DNA from: Rathayibacter sp. VKM Ac-2857
Lineage (GTDB): Bacteria; Actinomycetota; Actinomycetes; Actinomycetales; Microbacteriaceae
Assembly: GCF_013205025.1 (NCBI RefSeq)
Contig: NZ_JABMLE010000002.1
Location: 62,001-126,000 of the forward strand
Direction: 5' to 3'
DNA length: 64,000 bases
The translations under genes were made by a program, and so were the position numbers. The notes beneath the pieces are model-generated. The model worked only from the letters and a program-made list of their open reading frames with translations. It was not told the origin of the DNA and made no database searches. Positions within the stretch are counted from its first letter, which is position 1, and each line of letters starts with the position of its first letter. This document shows, piece by piece, positions 34,551 to 43,512 of the stretch.

Positions 34551-34682
34551 ATGCTCGCCCTGCTCCTCGTCCTCGTCCTCCTCACCGCCGTCGCGGTTCC
34601 GCTCGCGCTCGCAGTCCGGCGCGACGGGTACTCCCCCGTCGCGTTCGACCGCGCCTACGACAGCCGGGGCGGCGGCGCCTGA
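34551..34682 (+). CDS. 43-residue single-pass membrane protein
   Basis: A small frame with one hydrophobic helix (MLALLLVLVLLTAVAVPLAL) followed by a polar tail (VRRDGYSPVAFDRAYDSRGGGA). The tail has normal high-GC codon use, and a perfect hairpin terminator covers its stop, both suggesting a real gene. No ribosome site is obvious. It lies alone between the divergent aspA leader and the convergent permease gene. The function is unknown. Confidence 0.45.
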   Translation: MLALLLVLVLLTAVAVPLALAVRRDGYSPVAFDRAYDSRGGGA

Positions 34683-34699
34683 CACGGTGCCGCCGCCCC
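34666..34699. terminator. bidirectional hairpin terminator
   Basis: Perfect 11-bp arms GGGGCGGCGGC and GCCGCCGCCCC with a 12-nt loop; it spans the stop of the 43-residue frame and faces the end of the permease gene. Confidence 0.8.
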
Positions 34700-34711
34700 G
34701 CGGGTCCGCGC

Positions 34712-36298
34712 TCAGTCGACGCGGTCCGGCTCCGGGATGCTCGGCGCTGCCTGCAGTCCGCCGCTCAGCGCGTAGCGCTCCTCGGGCGAGAGGACGAGGC
34801 GCTTCCGGCCCCAGACCGCGAAGCCGATCAGGATGATCACGTAGACCACGGCGATGGCGATGATCGCCGGCTGGAACGCGTCGTTGAAGAGAAAGCCGAG
34901 GAAGATCAGCACGTTGATCAGCGCCGCGATCACCGCCCCCGGGACGCCCCACGGGCTGCGGTACGGACGGCTCGCGTTCGGGAACCGGCGGCGCAGCAGC
35001 ACGAACGACACCATCTGCATGAAGTAGGCGACGACCGCACCCCAGACCGCGATGTTCAGCACGATCGCGCCCGCGACGGCGCCGACGTTGTCCGGGTCGA
35101 GCCGGCTGAGCACGTCGACGACGACGAGGGCGACGAAGCCGATCACGGCACCCACGGTGAGCGCGACCCACGGCGTCTGGCGCTTGCCGGTGAGTGAGAA
35201 GACCCGCGGGTAGTAGCCGGCCCGCGAGAGCGAGTACATGTTGCGCCCGTAGGCGAACATGATGCCCTGCAGCGAGGCGAGCAGCCCGATCAGGGCGAAG
35301 AGCGCGAGCACAGCGGCTGCGCCGTCGCCGACCATCGCGCGGAAGCCGTCGAGCAGCGGCTCGGTCGAGACGCCCATGTCCTCGGAGCCGATCAGCGCCG
35401 TGTTGAGGAAGAGCACGAGCAGGCCGGTCACGATCAGGGTGCCGCGGGCCCAGAAGCCGGCGCGGGGGATGTCGCGGACCGGGTCGTGCGCCTCCTCGGC
35501 CGCGAGCGGCAGCTCCTCGATGCCGAGGAAGAACCACATGGCGAACGGCAGCGCGAAGAGGATCGGCAGGACGCCGTGCGGGAGGAACTCGGTCTGACCG
35601 GCGTCCGGCGCGATGTTCCACAGGCTCGACCAGTCCAGCGCCGGCGAGAGCAGGGCCATCACGGAGAAGGCGAGGAGGATCGCGATGGAGACGATCGAGA
35701 CGACGATCGCGAAGCGGAACGAGATGGCCGCGCCCGCCGAGTTCAGGGCGACGAAGACGATGTAGAGGACCAGCCACCAGATCCACATCGCGCCGGAGAG
35801 ATCGAAGCCGAGCAGCTCGCTCGTCACCCCGTTCGCGTACTGCGCGGAGAAGAAGACGACCACGGCGGTGGTGGCCACGTACTCGATGGTCTCGGCCAGC
35901 CCCGTCACCAGGCCGCCCCACGGCCCCATCGCCGAGCGGGCGAAGGAGTAGGCGCCGCCGGTGTGCGGCATGGCGGCGGACATCTCGCCGATCGAGAAGA
36001 TCAGGCCGTAGTACATCACCACGAGGACGGCGAAGGCGATCAGCATCCCGCCGAAGCCGGCGAAGTCGATGCCGAAGTTCCAGCCCGAGAAGTCGCCGGA
36101 GATGACGGCGGCGACCGCCAGGCCCCACAGGCCCCAGACGCCGGCGGAGCGGCGCAGGGTCCGCTTCTCGAAGTAGCCCGCCTCGGCCTCGCGATAGGTC
36201 ACCCCCGCGGTACTGGTGACGTTCGCGGAGTCGGGTCCGGACGCCGCCGGGCGCCGCGCACCCTTGCTCGTCGGAGTCTGCTTCGTCTGCTCTGCCAT
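34712..36298 (-). CDS. eat: ethanolamine permease (APC superfamily)
   Basis: A 528-residue transporter with about 12 helices. The N-terminal block YFEKRTLRRSAGVWGLWGLAVAAVISGDFSGWNFGI and IGEMSAAMPHTGGAYSFARSAMGPWGG are characteristic of ethanolamine permeases; AYGRNMYSLSRAGYYP is a second family mark. ATG 36298 has GAGGAG about 6 nt upstream. It is divergent from the gamma-glutamylation operon, sharing a 234-bp control region, and would import the amine that the operon consumes. Confidence 0.88.
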   Translation of the reverse strand: MAEQTKQTPTSKGARRPAASGPDSANVTSTAGVTYREAEAGYFEKRTLRRSAGVWGLWGLAVAAVISGDFSGWNFGIDFAGFGGMLIAFAVLVVMYYGLIFSIGEMSAAMPHTGGAYSFARSAMGPWGGLVTGLAETIEYVATTAVVVFFSAQYANGVTSELLGFDLSGAMWIWWLVLYIVFVALNSAGAAISFRFAIVVSIVSIAILLAFSVMALLSPALDWSSLWNIAPDAGQTEFLPHGVLPILFALPFAMWFFLGIEELPLAAEEAHDPVRDIPRAGFWARGTLIVTGLLVLFLNTALIGSEDMGVSTEPLLDGFRAMVGDGAAAVLALFALIGLLASLQGIMFAYGRNMYSLSRAGYYPRVFSLTGKRQTPWVALTVGAVIGFVALVVVDVLSRLDPDNVGAVAGAIVLNIAVWGAVVAYFMQMVSFVLLRRRFPNASRPYRSPWGVPGAVIAALINVLIFLGFLFNDAFQPAIIAIAVVYVIILIGFAVWGRKRLVLSPEERYALSGGLQAAPSIPEPDRVD

Positions 36299-36532
36299 CG
36301 GGTCTCCTCGGCTCGGGTGGTCCGAGCATAGGGACCTCAATGGACGCTGGGAAGACCGATGGCGTTACGACGGTGTGAACGGCGCGATCCGAAGGGTCCG
36401 AGCGTCAGCGCGTGTCCCGCGCCGTCCGCGCCGGCGTCACTCCGCCGGCGACAGCGGCTGTGCTTCAATGGACCTCGATCCGACCATGCGGCCTCGTCCG
36501 GCCCCCGGCGGAGTGACCCTCGGAGGCATCCC

Positions 36533-37954
36533 ATGGCACCTGTCAGCGCCGAGAGCAGTGCCGCCGATCGACGCAGTGCGGCCGATCCGGTCGTCGCGCG
36601 GGGCATGCTCACCCTCGAACGACTCGACGCGCTCATCGAGGCCGGTGAGATCGACACGGTGATCGTCGCCTTCACCGACATGCAGGGCCGGCTCGTCGGC
36701 AAGCGCATCTCGGCGCGGCTGTTCCAGGACGACGTCGCCGCGCACGGCGCCGAGTGCTGCAACTACCTGCTCGCCGTGGACGTCGAGATGAACACCGTCG
36801 CCGGCTACGCGATCTCGAGCTGGGAGCGCGGCTACGGCGACATGAAGATGATCCCGGACCTCTCGACGCTGCGTCTCGCGCCGTGGCTGCCGGGGACCGC
36901 GCTGGTGACGGCCGACCTCACCTGGCTCGACGACGCTCCGGTCGGCGAGGCGCCGCGGCAGATCCTCCGCGCGCAGCTGGACCGCCTCACCGAGCGCGGC
37001 CTCGAGGCGTTCGTCGCCACCGAGCTCGAGTTCATCGTGTTCGACGACTCCTACCGCGAGGCGTTCGCGAAGGGCTACCGCGGCCTCACTGCGGCCAGTG
37101 ACTACAACATCGACTACGCGCTGCTCGCCTCGACCCGGATGGAGCCGCTGATGCGGGACATCCGCGTGTCCATGGAGGGCGCCGGCCTGTACTGCGAGGG
37201 CATCAAGGGCGAGTGCAACCTGGGCCAGCAGGAGATCGGCTTCCGCTACGACGCCGCCCTCGTCACCTGCGACAACCACTCGATCTACAAGTCGGGGGCG
37301 AAGGAGATCGCCGACAAGCACGGCAAGAGCCTGACCTTCATGGCCAAGTTCAACGAGCGCGAGGGCAACTCCTGCCACATCCACCTCTCCCTCCGCGGCA
37401 CCGACGGCACACCCGTCTTCGCCGACGCGGAGAGCGAGCACGGGATGTCAGCGCTGTTCCGGCACTACCTGGCCGGCCAGCTCGCCGCGATGCGCGAGTT
37501 CACCCTCTTCTTCGCGCCGAACATCAACTCGTACAAGCGCTACGTCGACGGGTCCTTCGCGCCGACCGCCGTCGCCTGGGGTCTCGACAACCGCACCTGC
37601 GCCCTGCGCGTCGTCGGCCACGGCACCGGGATGCGCGTCGAGAACCGCGTGCCGGGAGGCGACGTCAACCAGTACCTGGCCGTCGCCGCGCTCGTCGCCG
37701 CCGGGCTGCACGGCATCGAGAACGAGCTGGAGCTCGAGGACGTCTGCACCGGCAACGCCTACGGCTCGGGAGCGCCGCGCGTCCCGACGACGCTGCGCGA
37801 AGCCGCTGACCTGTTCGAGTCCTCCGCCCTGGCGCGGGCCGCCTTCGGCGACGAGGTCGTCGACCACTACGTGAACAACGCCCGGGTGGAGCTCGCCGCC
37901 TACGACGCCGCCGTCACCGACTGGGAGAGGGTGCGCGGCTTTGAGCGGCTCTGA
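36533..37954 (+). CDS. glutamine synthetase-like gamma-glutamyl-amine ligase
   Basis: A 473-residue protein of the GS fold. The N-terminal domain carries VIVAFTDMQGRLVGKRI; the catalytic domain carries ATELEFIVFDD, GECNLGQQEIGFRYDAAL, AKFNEREGNSCHIHLSL and ALRVVGHGTGMRVENRVPGGDVNQYLA. It differs from true GlnA in lacking the adenylylation-loop tyrosine context, and resembles enzymes that ligate glutamate to ethanolamine (GlnA4 type) or polyamines (PuuA, GlnA3). With an ethanolamine permease next door, ethanolamine is the likely amine. GGAGG lies about 6 nt before ATG 36533. It overlaps the next gene by 14 nt. Confidence 0.88.
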   Translation: MAPVSAESSAADRRSAADPVVARGMLTLERLDALIEAGEIDTVIVAFTDMQGRLVGKRISARLFQDDVAAHGAECCNYLLAVDVEMNTVAGYAISSWERGYGDMKMIPDLSTLRLAPWLPGTALVTADLTWLDDAPVGEAPRQILRAQLDRLTERGLEAFVATELEFIVFDDSYREAFAKGYRGLTAASDYNIDYALLASTRMEPLMRDIRVSMEGAGLYCEGIKGECNLGQQEIGFRYDAALVTCDNHSIYKSGAKEIADKHGKSLTFMAKFNEREGNSCHIHLSLRGTDGTPVFADAESEHGMSALFRHYLAGQLAAMREFTLFFAPNINSYKRYVDGSFAPTAVAWGLDNRTCALRVVGHGTGMRVENRVPGGDVNQYLAVAALVAAGLHGIENELELEDVCTGNAYGSGAPRVPTTLREAADLFESSALARAAFGDEVVDHYVNNARVELAAYDAAVTDWERVRGFERL

Positions 37955-38759
37955 CCTGCGGACGGACTCCGAGCAGGGTCCCGTCGCCCCGCGTCCGATC
38001 ATCGGGCTCACCACCTACCGCGAGCGCGCCGTCTCCGGCGTCTGGGACGTCGAGGCGTCCTTCCTGCCCGCGAACTACATCGACTCGGTGACGCGGGCCG
38101 GCGGCGTGGCGCTGCTCCTGCCGCCGCAGCCCGCCTCGGCGGAGACCGCTCGCGCCGTCGTCGAGCGCCTCGACGGGCTGATCGTCTGCGGCGGCAAGGA
38201 CATCGACCCCGCCCGCTACGGCCAGGAGGCGCACCCCGAGACCGACGCGCCCCGCCCCGAGCGCGACGCATGGGAGGACCACCTGATGACCGCCGCGCTC
38301 GAGGCCGACCTGCCGTTCCTCGGCATCTGCCGCGGCGCGCAGCTGCTCAACGTCTCGCTCGGCGGCACCCTGCACCAGCACCTGCCCGACGTCGTCGGCG
38401 ACCGCCGCTACCAGGCGGGCGGCGGCGTGTTCTCGCACGTCGACGTCGCGGTCGAGCCGGAGTCGCGCCTGCGCGGGCTGCTCGGCGAGGACGCCGTCGT
38501 CGCGCAGGTGTACCACCACCAGGCGGTCGACCGGGTCGCGGACGGCCTCGAGGTCGCCGCGCGGACCGCCGACGGCACCATCGAGGCGCTCGAGCTGCCG
38601 GGCCGCCGCTTCGCGCTCGGCGTGCAGTGGCACCCGGAGGAGGACACCGCCGACACCCGCCTCTTCACCGGCCTGGTGGCCGCCGCGCTCGCGCACCGCG
38701 CGGGCGCCGGCACGGCAGAAGGCTCCTCCCTCAGAACCCCGAAGGACGCACTCCGATGA
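37941..38759 (+). CDS. gamma-glutamyl amide hydrolase, PuuD-like class I amidotransferase fold
   Basis: A 272-residue enzyme. The nucleophile is in LPFLGICRGAQLLNV (Cys) and the His in LGVQWHPEEDTAD; the start PIIGLTTYRERAVSGVWDVEASFLPANYIDSV fits PuuD-type hydrolases, which release glutamate from gamma-glutamyl carboxylates. The start is TTG at 37941 inside the ligase gene, after GGAGAGGG, so expression should be coupled. Its stop overlaps the ALDH start as ATGA. In the proposed pathway it frees glycine from gamma-glutamylglycine. Confidence 0.88.
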   Translation: MSGSDLRTDSEQGPVAPRPIIGLTTYRERAVSGVWDVEASFLPANYIDSVTRAGGVALLLPPQPASAETARAVVERLDGLIVCGGKDIDPARYGQEAHPETDAPRPERDAWEDHLMTAALEADLPFLGICRGAQLLNVSLGGTLHQHLPDVVGDRRYQAGGGVFSHVDVAVEPESRLRGLLGEDAVVAQVYHHQAVDRVADGLEVAARTADGTIEALELPGRRFALGVQWHPEEDTADTRLFTGLVAAALAHRAGAGTAEGSSLRTPKDALR

Positions 38760-40156
38760 CCCCGCAGACGCCGACTCCGCAGACACCGACCCCGCAGACG
38801 ACGACGCAGACCCTCGTCGACCCCTCGACGGGCGCCGCCTTCGACGAGCTCGCCCTCGCCGATCTCGCGACCGTCGACGCCGCGATCGAGCGCGCGGCCG
38901 CAGCTCAGCGCGGCTGGGCCGCGCTGGCGCCGCTCGACCGGGCCCGCGCCCTTCGCCGCTTCGCCGCCGCCGTCGACGGCGCGATCGAGGAGCTGGCGCA
39001 GCTCGAGACCCGGAACTCCGGTCACCCGATCACGCAGTCGCGCTGGGAGGCGGGGCACGTCCGCGACGTCCTCGAGTACTCCTCCGCCGCTCCGGAGCGC
39101 CTGCTCGGCGCGCAGATCCCGGTCGCCGGCGGGCTGGACGTCACGGTGCACGAGCCGCTCGGCGTCGTCGGCATCATCACGCCGTGGAACTTCCCGATGA
39201 CGATCGCCTCGTGGGGCTTCGCACCGGCGCTCGCCGCGGGCAACGCCGTCGTGCTGAAGCCGGCCGAGTGGACGCCGCTGACGAGCCTCCGCCTCGCCGA
39301 GCTGGCCCTCGCGTCCGGACTGCCGGAGGGCCTCTTCCAGGTGCTGCCCGGCCGGGGCGACGTCGTCGGCGAGCGCTTCGTGACGCATCCGCTGGTCCGC
39401 AAGGTCGTCTTCACCGGATCGACGCGCGTCGGCAAGCGGGTGATGGCGGGCTGCGCCGACCAGGTGAAGCGGGTCACGCTCGAGCTCGGCGGCAAGAGCG
39501 CGAACATCGTCTTCGCCGACTCCGACCTGGACCGCGCCGCGAGCACCGCCCCCTACGGCGTCTTCGAGAACGCCGGTCAGGACTGCTGCGCCCGCAGCCG
39601 GATCCTGGTCGAGCGGCGCGTCCTCGACCGCTTCCTCGAGCTGCTCGAGCCGGCCGTGCAGGGCGTCGTCGTCGGCGACCCTCGCGACGAGGCGACCGAG
39701 ATGGGCCCGCTGGTCTCCGCCGCGCACCACGAGCGCGTCGCCGCCTTCGTCCCGGACGCAGCACCCGTCGCGTTCCGCGGCTCGGCCCCCGCCGGCCCCG
39801 GCTTCTGGTTCCCGCCGACCGTGCTGCTGCCCTCGAGCGGCGACCCGGTCTGGCGCGAGGAGGTCTTCGGCCCCGTCGTCTCCGTCCTCCCCTTCGAGGA
39901 CGAGGCCGACGCGATCCGGCTCGCCAACGACACCGACTACGGCCTCTCCGGCTCGATCTGGACCCGCGACCTCGGCCGCGCGCTGCGGATGTCGCGGGCG
40001 GTCGAGAGCGGCAACCTGTCCATCAACTCGCACTCCTCGGTCCGCTACTCGACCCCGTTCGGCGGCTTCAAGCAGTCCGGGCTCGGCCGCGAGCTCGGAC
40101 CTGACGCGGCGCTCGGCTTCACCGAGACCAAGAACATCTTCTTCGCGGCCGACTGA
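38756..40156 (+). CDS. NAD(P)-dependent aldehyde dehydrogenase
   Basis: A 466-residue ALDH. The catalytic Cys lies in FENAGQDCCARSRI and the general-base Glu in VTLELGGKSANIVF; NAD binding is marked by TPWNFPM and FTGSTRVGKRV. The first about 18 residues are a Thr/Pro/Gln repeat (TPQTPTPQTPTPQ) encoded by a short tandem repeat and probably disordered. It should oxidise a gamma-glutamylated aldehyde to the acid. It is coupled to the upstream hydrolase by ATGA. Confidence 0.92.
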   Translation: MTPQTPTPQTPTPQTTTQTLVDPSTGAAFDELALADLATVDAAIERAAAAQRGWAALAPLDRARALRRFAAAVDGAIEELAQLETRNSGHPITQSRWEAGHVRDVLEYSSAAPERLLGAQIPVAGGLDVTVHEPLGVVGIITPWNFPMTIASWGFAPALAAGNAVVLKPAEWTPLTSLRLAELALASGLPEGLFQVLPGRGDVVGERFVTHPLVRKVVFTGSTRVGKRVMAGCADQVKRVTLELGGKSANIVFADSDLDRAASTAPYGVFENAGQDCCARSRILVERRVLDRFLELLEPAVQGVVVGDPRDEATEMGPLVSAAHHERVAAFVPDAAPVAFRGSAPAGPGFWFPPTVLLPSSGDPVWREEVFGPVVSVLPFEDEADAIRLANDTDYGLSGSIWTRDLGRALRMSRAVESGNLSINSHSSVRYSTPFGGFKQSGLGRELGPDAALGFTETKNIFFAAD

Positions 40157-40201
40157 CCCGGCCCCGTCCCACCCCCGCACCCTCCCGTGAAAGGCCGCAC
40201 C

Positions 40202-41005
40202 ATGGCTCTCCCTCCCCTCGACACCACCCCGATCGACCTCACGCAGCGCCTCGCCGGCAAGGTCGCCGTCGTCACCGGCGGCGCCAGCGGGATCGGCCTC
40301 GCCACCGCCACGCGCTTCGCCCGCGAGGGGGCGCGCGTGGTGATCGCCGACGTCGACGTCGCGCGCGGCACCGAGGTCGCCGAGGCGCTGGGCGGGATGT
40401 TCGTGCGGGTCGACGTCACCAGCGAGGCGGAGGTCGACGCCCTCTTCCAGGCCGCGGTCGACGTCTACGGCTCCGTCGACATCGCCTTCAACAACGCGGG
40501 CATCTCGCCGCCCGACGACGACTCCATCGAGACGACCGAGCTGCCGGCGTGGGAGCGCGTGCAGGACGTCAACCTGAAGTCGGTCTACCTCTGCTGCCGC
40601 GCGGCGCTGCGGCACATGACGAAGCAGGGCCGCGGATCGATCATCAACACGGCCTCGTTCGTGGCGGTGCTCGGCTCGGCGACGTCGCAGATCAGCTACA
40701 CCGCGTCGAAGGGCGGCGTGCTCGCGATGAGCCGCGAGCTGGGCGTGCAGTTCGCGCGGCAGGGCATCCGGGTGAACGCGCTCTGCCCGGGCCCCGTGAA
40801 CACCCCGCTGCTGCAGGAGCTGTTCGCGGCCGACCCGGTGCGGGCTCAGCGCCGGCTCGTGCACATCCCGGTCGGGCGCTTCGCCGAGCCGGAGGAGCTC
40901 GCCGCCGCGGTGGCCTTCCTCGCCAGCGACGACGCGTCCTTCATCACCGGGTCGACGTTCCTCGTCGACGGCGGCATCTCCTCCGCCTACGTGACCCCGG
41001 AGTGA
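40202..41005 (+). CDS. short-chain dehydrogenase/reductase
   Basis: A 267-residue classical SDR. Cofactor motif VVTGGASGIGLATA, NNAG structural motif (FNNAGISPP), catalytic Ser region NTASFVAVLGSATSQISYTASKGGV with Tyr and Lys (YTASK), and CPGPVNTPL are all present. It is the fourth gene of the operon. PuuA-type polyamine operons carry a flavin amine oxidase (PuuB) instead; an alcohol-oxidising SDR fits a gamma-glutamyl-ethanolamide substrate. The assignment of substrate is inference. ATG 40202 is favoured over GTG 40187. Confidence 0.9.
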   Translation: MALPPLDTTPIDLTQRLAGKVAVVTGGASGIGLATATRFAREGARVVIADVDVARGTEVAEALGGMFVRVDVTSEAEVDALFQAAVDVYGSVDIAFNNAGISPPDDDSIETTELPAWERVQDVNLKSVYLCCRAALRHMTKQGRGSIINTASFVAVLGSATSQISYTASKGGVLAMSRELGVQFARQGIRVNALCPGPVNTPLLQELFAADPVRAQRRLVHIPVGRFAEPEELAAAVAFLASDDASFITGSTFLVDGGISSAYVTPE

Positions 41006-41012
41006 GCGCGAC

Positions 41013-41780
41013 GTGAGCGCGAGCACCGGGACGGGCGGGGCGGACGACGACGCGGTGGGCCGCCCGGCGGCTCCGGCGGCGAGCGCCAGGGAGGCGATCC
41101 TGCGGCGGCTGCTCCGGAGCAACGCCTTCGAGGAGACGGTGCAGCGGCTGATGCAGACGGTGAATCTCGGGCTCGTGGGGCCCGGCGAGCGGCTGCCCTC
41201 CGAGCGCGAGCTCGCCGCACAGCTCGGCGTGGGACGCGACACCCTGCGCGAGGCGATCGCCTCGCTCGCGGACGCGGGGTACCTGGTGGTGCGGCGCGGC
41301 CGGTACGGCGGGGCCTTCGTGGCGGAGGAGCTGCCGACGGCACCGGTCGGCCGGCGCGGCTTCGACCGGGCCGAGATCGACGACGTGGTGGGGCTGCGCG
41401 AGATCCTCGAGGTGGGGGCCGCGCGGCTCGCGGCCGGAGCTGACTTGACCGCCGCCGACCGGGAGCAGCTGTTCCAAGCCCTCGCGGACGTCGAGGGCGC
41501 GAGTCCCGAGGACTACCGGCGGCTCGACTCCCGGCTGCACCTGACCATCGCGGAACTGGCCGGCGTCCCGTCGCTGCTGCCGCTCGTGGCCGAGAGCCGG
41601 ACGCGGGTGAACGCCCTGCTGGACGACATCCCGCTGCTGCCGCGGAACATCACCCACGCGGACGAGCAGCACCGGGCGCTCGTGACGGCGATCCTCACCG
41701 GGCGGGCGGCGGAGGCGGCCCGGCTGATGACGGAGCACGTGCACGCCTCCGCGGCGCTGCTGCGGGCGTTCCTGACCTGA
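41013..41780 (+). CDS. FadR-type GntR-family regulator
   Basis: A 255-residue regulator. The winged helix spans about residues 30-105 (LGLVGPGERLPSERELAAQLGVGRDTLREAIASLADAGYLVVRRG), followed by an all-helical FCD ligand domain with the metal/ligand residues in YRRLDSRLHLTIAELAG and ITHADEQHRALV. The GTG start at 41013 comes 7 nt after the SDR stop. It probably represses this operon and the divergent permease from the 36299-36532 region; I did not find a clear GntR palindrome there. Confidence 0.9.
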   Translation: MSASTGTGGADDDAVGRPAAPAASAREAILRRLLRSNAFEETVQRLMQTVNLGLVGPGERLPSERELAAQLGVGRDTLREAIASLADAGYLVVRRGRYGGAFVAEELPTAPVGRRGFDRAEIDDVVGLREILEVGAARLAAGADLTAADREQLFQALADVEGASPEDYRRLDSRLHLTIAELAGVPSLLPLVAESRTRVNALLDDIPLLPRNITHADEQHRALVTAILTGRAAEAARLMTEHVHASAALLRAFLT

Positions 41781-41798
41781 GCGGGAGCGCCCAGCCGG

Positions 41799-42284
41799 TC
41801 AGTTGACGTCGGTGCCGGTCGCGATCGCGACGAACGGCACGAGCAGGCCGAGGAAGAGCAGGGCGACGACGAACAGCGCGACGAGCCCGATCATCACCGC
41901 GTTGAGGACGATGCCCCAGATCGCGAGCGTGCGGCCGGTCGGCTCGCGGCGGAGGCCCAGGATGCCGAAGATCAGGCCGGCGACCGGCGCGATGACGGTG
42001 AGGCCGAAGAAGACCGAGGTGACGCCGAGGATGAGGCTGGTCAGCGAGAACGGGGTGGACGGCGTCGGGGCGACGGCGATGGGCGGGACGCCGTAGGGGG
42101 CCGGGTGCCGCGCGGCGGGCCGCTCGAACGGCGGGTCCTGCTGCTCGGACTGCTGCTGCCGCGACTCCGGGGCCGGGTCGGTGAGGACGGCGGTCGAGCC
42201 GTAGACCTCGGTGGGCTGCTCGTCGGCGGAGGTGGTGCGGGTGGACGTGGTGGCGGCGGTCGGGGTGGTCTCGGCGTTCGACAT
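41799..42284 (-). CDS. DUF4190-like two-helix membrane protein
   Basis: A 161-residue protein. About 85 disordered Thr/Pro/Gln-rich residues precede two hydrophobic segments (FSLTSLILGVTSVFFGLTVIAPVAGLIFGILGL and AIWGIVLNAVMIGLVALFVVALLFL, both with Gly/Leu repeats) joined by RREPTGR, the pattern of DUF4190 proteins. AAGGAG lies 8 nt before ATG 42284. The function is unknown; such proteins are common in actinobacteria. It is convergent with the FadR gene. Confidence 0.78.
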   Translation of the reverse strand: MSNAETTPTAATTSTRTTSADEQPTEVYGSTAVLTDPAPESRQQQSEQQDPPFERPAARHPAPYGVPPIAVAPTPSTPFSLTSLILGVTSVFFGLTVIAPVAGLIFGILGLRREPTGRTLAIWGIVLNAVMIGLVALFVVALLFLGLLVPFVAIATGTDVN

Positions 42285-42475
42285 GTTCGGTGCTCCTTCT
42301 GCGGGGTGCGGTGCCGGGGCGCCCGGCGATGCCTCCACGCTACGGAGGACGCGGATCCTCCCCCATCCGGATAACCCCCGGGCCGGACGGGGAACCCCCC
42401 GCTCACTCCCGGGGGCCGGTGCGAGACTGAGGGGACCGGCGGAGCGCCGGGACGATCGCGAGGGAGCGGCCGCGG

Positions 42476-42907
42476 ATGGACGACGACGAGACGCTGCGCC
42501 GCCGCCGCGACGGCCGCGGGGCCCGCGCGATCTGGCTCGCCGGACTGTCGGCGATCGCGGGCTTCGTCATCCTCTCCCCGCTGATCTCGGTCACCGCGAC
42601 GGTGATGGCCTGGGGTGCCCGGCGTCGCGGCGGCACTCTGAGCGACCGCAACGGCGTCGTCGCCGTGAACTGGCAGCTGACCTACCTCGCCCTCCAGCTG
42701 ATGCTCGTGCCGCTGCACCTCGCGCTCGTCTCGGTCCGCGACACCTACGGCGGCGGCTGGCCCACCCTCACCATCGCGGCCATCCTCGGCCTCTTCGTTC
42801 TGAATCTCGTGCTCTGCGTCGTGCTCGGCGTCCGCTCGGGCCGCGGCCGCAGCGTCCGCCTCGTCATCGCGGTGCCGTTCGTCCGCTCCTCCCGGCCGGT
42901 GCGCTGA
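42476..42907 (+). CDS. hypothetical membrane protein, three helices
   Basis: A 143-residue protein with helices near AIWLAGLSAIAGFVILSPLI, VAVNWQLTYLALQLMLVPLHL and LTIAAILGLFVLNLVLCVVLGV. The NGVVAVNWQLT loop recalls the DUF4870 group, in which a similar Asn-Trp-Gln segment recurs; this is a weak match. The function is unknown. It is convergent with the lower-GC bacteriocin-like gene at 42937. Confidence 0.68.
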   Translation: MDDDETLRRRRDGRGARAIWLAGLSAIAGFVILSPLISVTATVMAWGARRRGGTLSDRNGVVAVNWQLTYLALQLMLVPLHLALVSVRDTYGGGWPTLTIAAILGLFVLNLVLCVVLGVRSGRGRSVRLVIAVPFVRSSRPVR

Positions 42908-42936
42908 ACAAGATCCGACGCGTCCTCTCCGCGGTG

Positions 42937-43491
42937 TCAGCAGGTGAACGCGCCGCTCACGATCCCCCCCAGAAGGCCGCCTGTCGCCGCGGCGATCGCC
43001 CCGGGCCCTGTGATCGCCCCGACGAACCCTCCCCAGGCTGCTCCACCGATGCCATTGCCCGCCACGCAGTGACCCCATTCCTTGGAGCCCCAGTCGCTCG
43101 AGAGCGCCCGCGGCGGCGCGCCCTTCGCGGGGATGAGAGAGCTGCTCCCGGAGGAGAAGTGGAAGGTCACCGTGTTGGAGTCATCGAGCGTCCAGGTCCC
43201 CGTCACGCTCCGCCCACTGGCGCCGCTGATCGTCTTGGGTAGTGCGTCCGAGGTCACACTTCCATCAGTGATTCGGATGCGTCCATCTTTCGACTTCACG
43301 GGCAGGGCTCCGCCGCCGACGTCGAACGTCACTCCCGTGGCTGTCACGCGTTTCACCGCGATCTCGGCATGTCCGCTGGACTGCACCAACGCCGGTGCTT
43401 CCACCGCGGCCGACGCCGCAGCGAAGGGCGCTCCACTGAGGGCCGTCGCGCAGACAGCCACCGCCGTCAGGGTCATTCGAATGCTCTTCAT
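42937..43491 (-). CDS. secreted bacteriocin-like protein with Gly-rich, Cys-bounded C-terminal domain
   Basis: A 184-residue exported protein. The signal peptide (about residues 1-28, ending AAASA) is followed by a beta-rich polar domain (residues 30-130). The last 43 residues begin and end with Cys (142 and 184) and contain 14 Gly in GxxxG/GG spacing with small hydrophobics (GIGGAAWGGFVGAITG, ATGGLLGGIVSG). This resembles membrane-inserting class II bacteriocins joined to a Sec-dependent carrier domain. Strong SD GAGGAAGG. GC is lower than in neighbours. The two-helix protein encoded 21 nt upstream could be its immunity factor. The function is inferred from pattern only. Confidence 0.55.
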   Translation of the reverse strand: MKSIRMTLTAVAVCATALSGAPFAAASAAVEAPALVQSSGHAEIAVKRVTATGVTFDVGGGALPVKSKDGRIRITDGSVTSDALPKTISGASGRSVTGTWTLDDSNTVTFHFSSGSSSLIPAKGAPPRALSSDWGSKEWGHCVAGNGIGGAAWGGFVGAITGPGAIAAATGGLLGGIVSGAFTC

Positions 43492-43512
43492 TGAGTACCT
43501 TCCTCGATCTTG

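Noticed and set aside
32724-36329. 1201-codon minus-strand frame through aspA and the permease
   Set aside because: Beyond the aspartase start the frame is low-complexity sequence overlapping the permease gene, which is real in another frame.
38408-41242. 944-codon minus-strand frame opposite the ALDH/SDR operon
   Set aside because: Low-complexity antisense frame with no recognisable domains; the plus strand has four well-supported genes.
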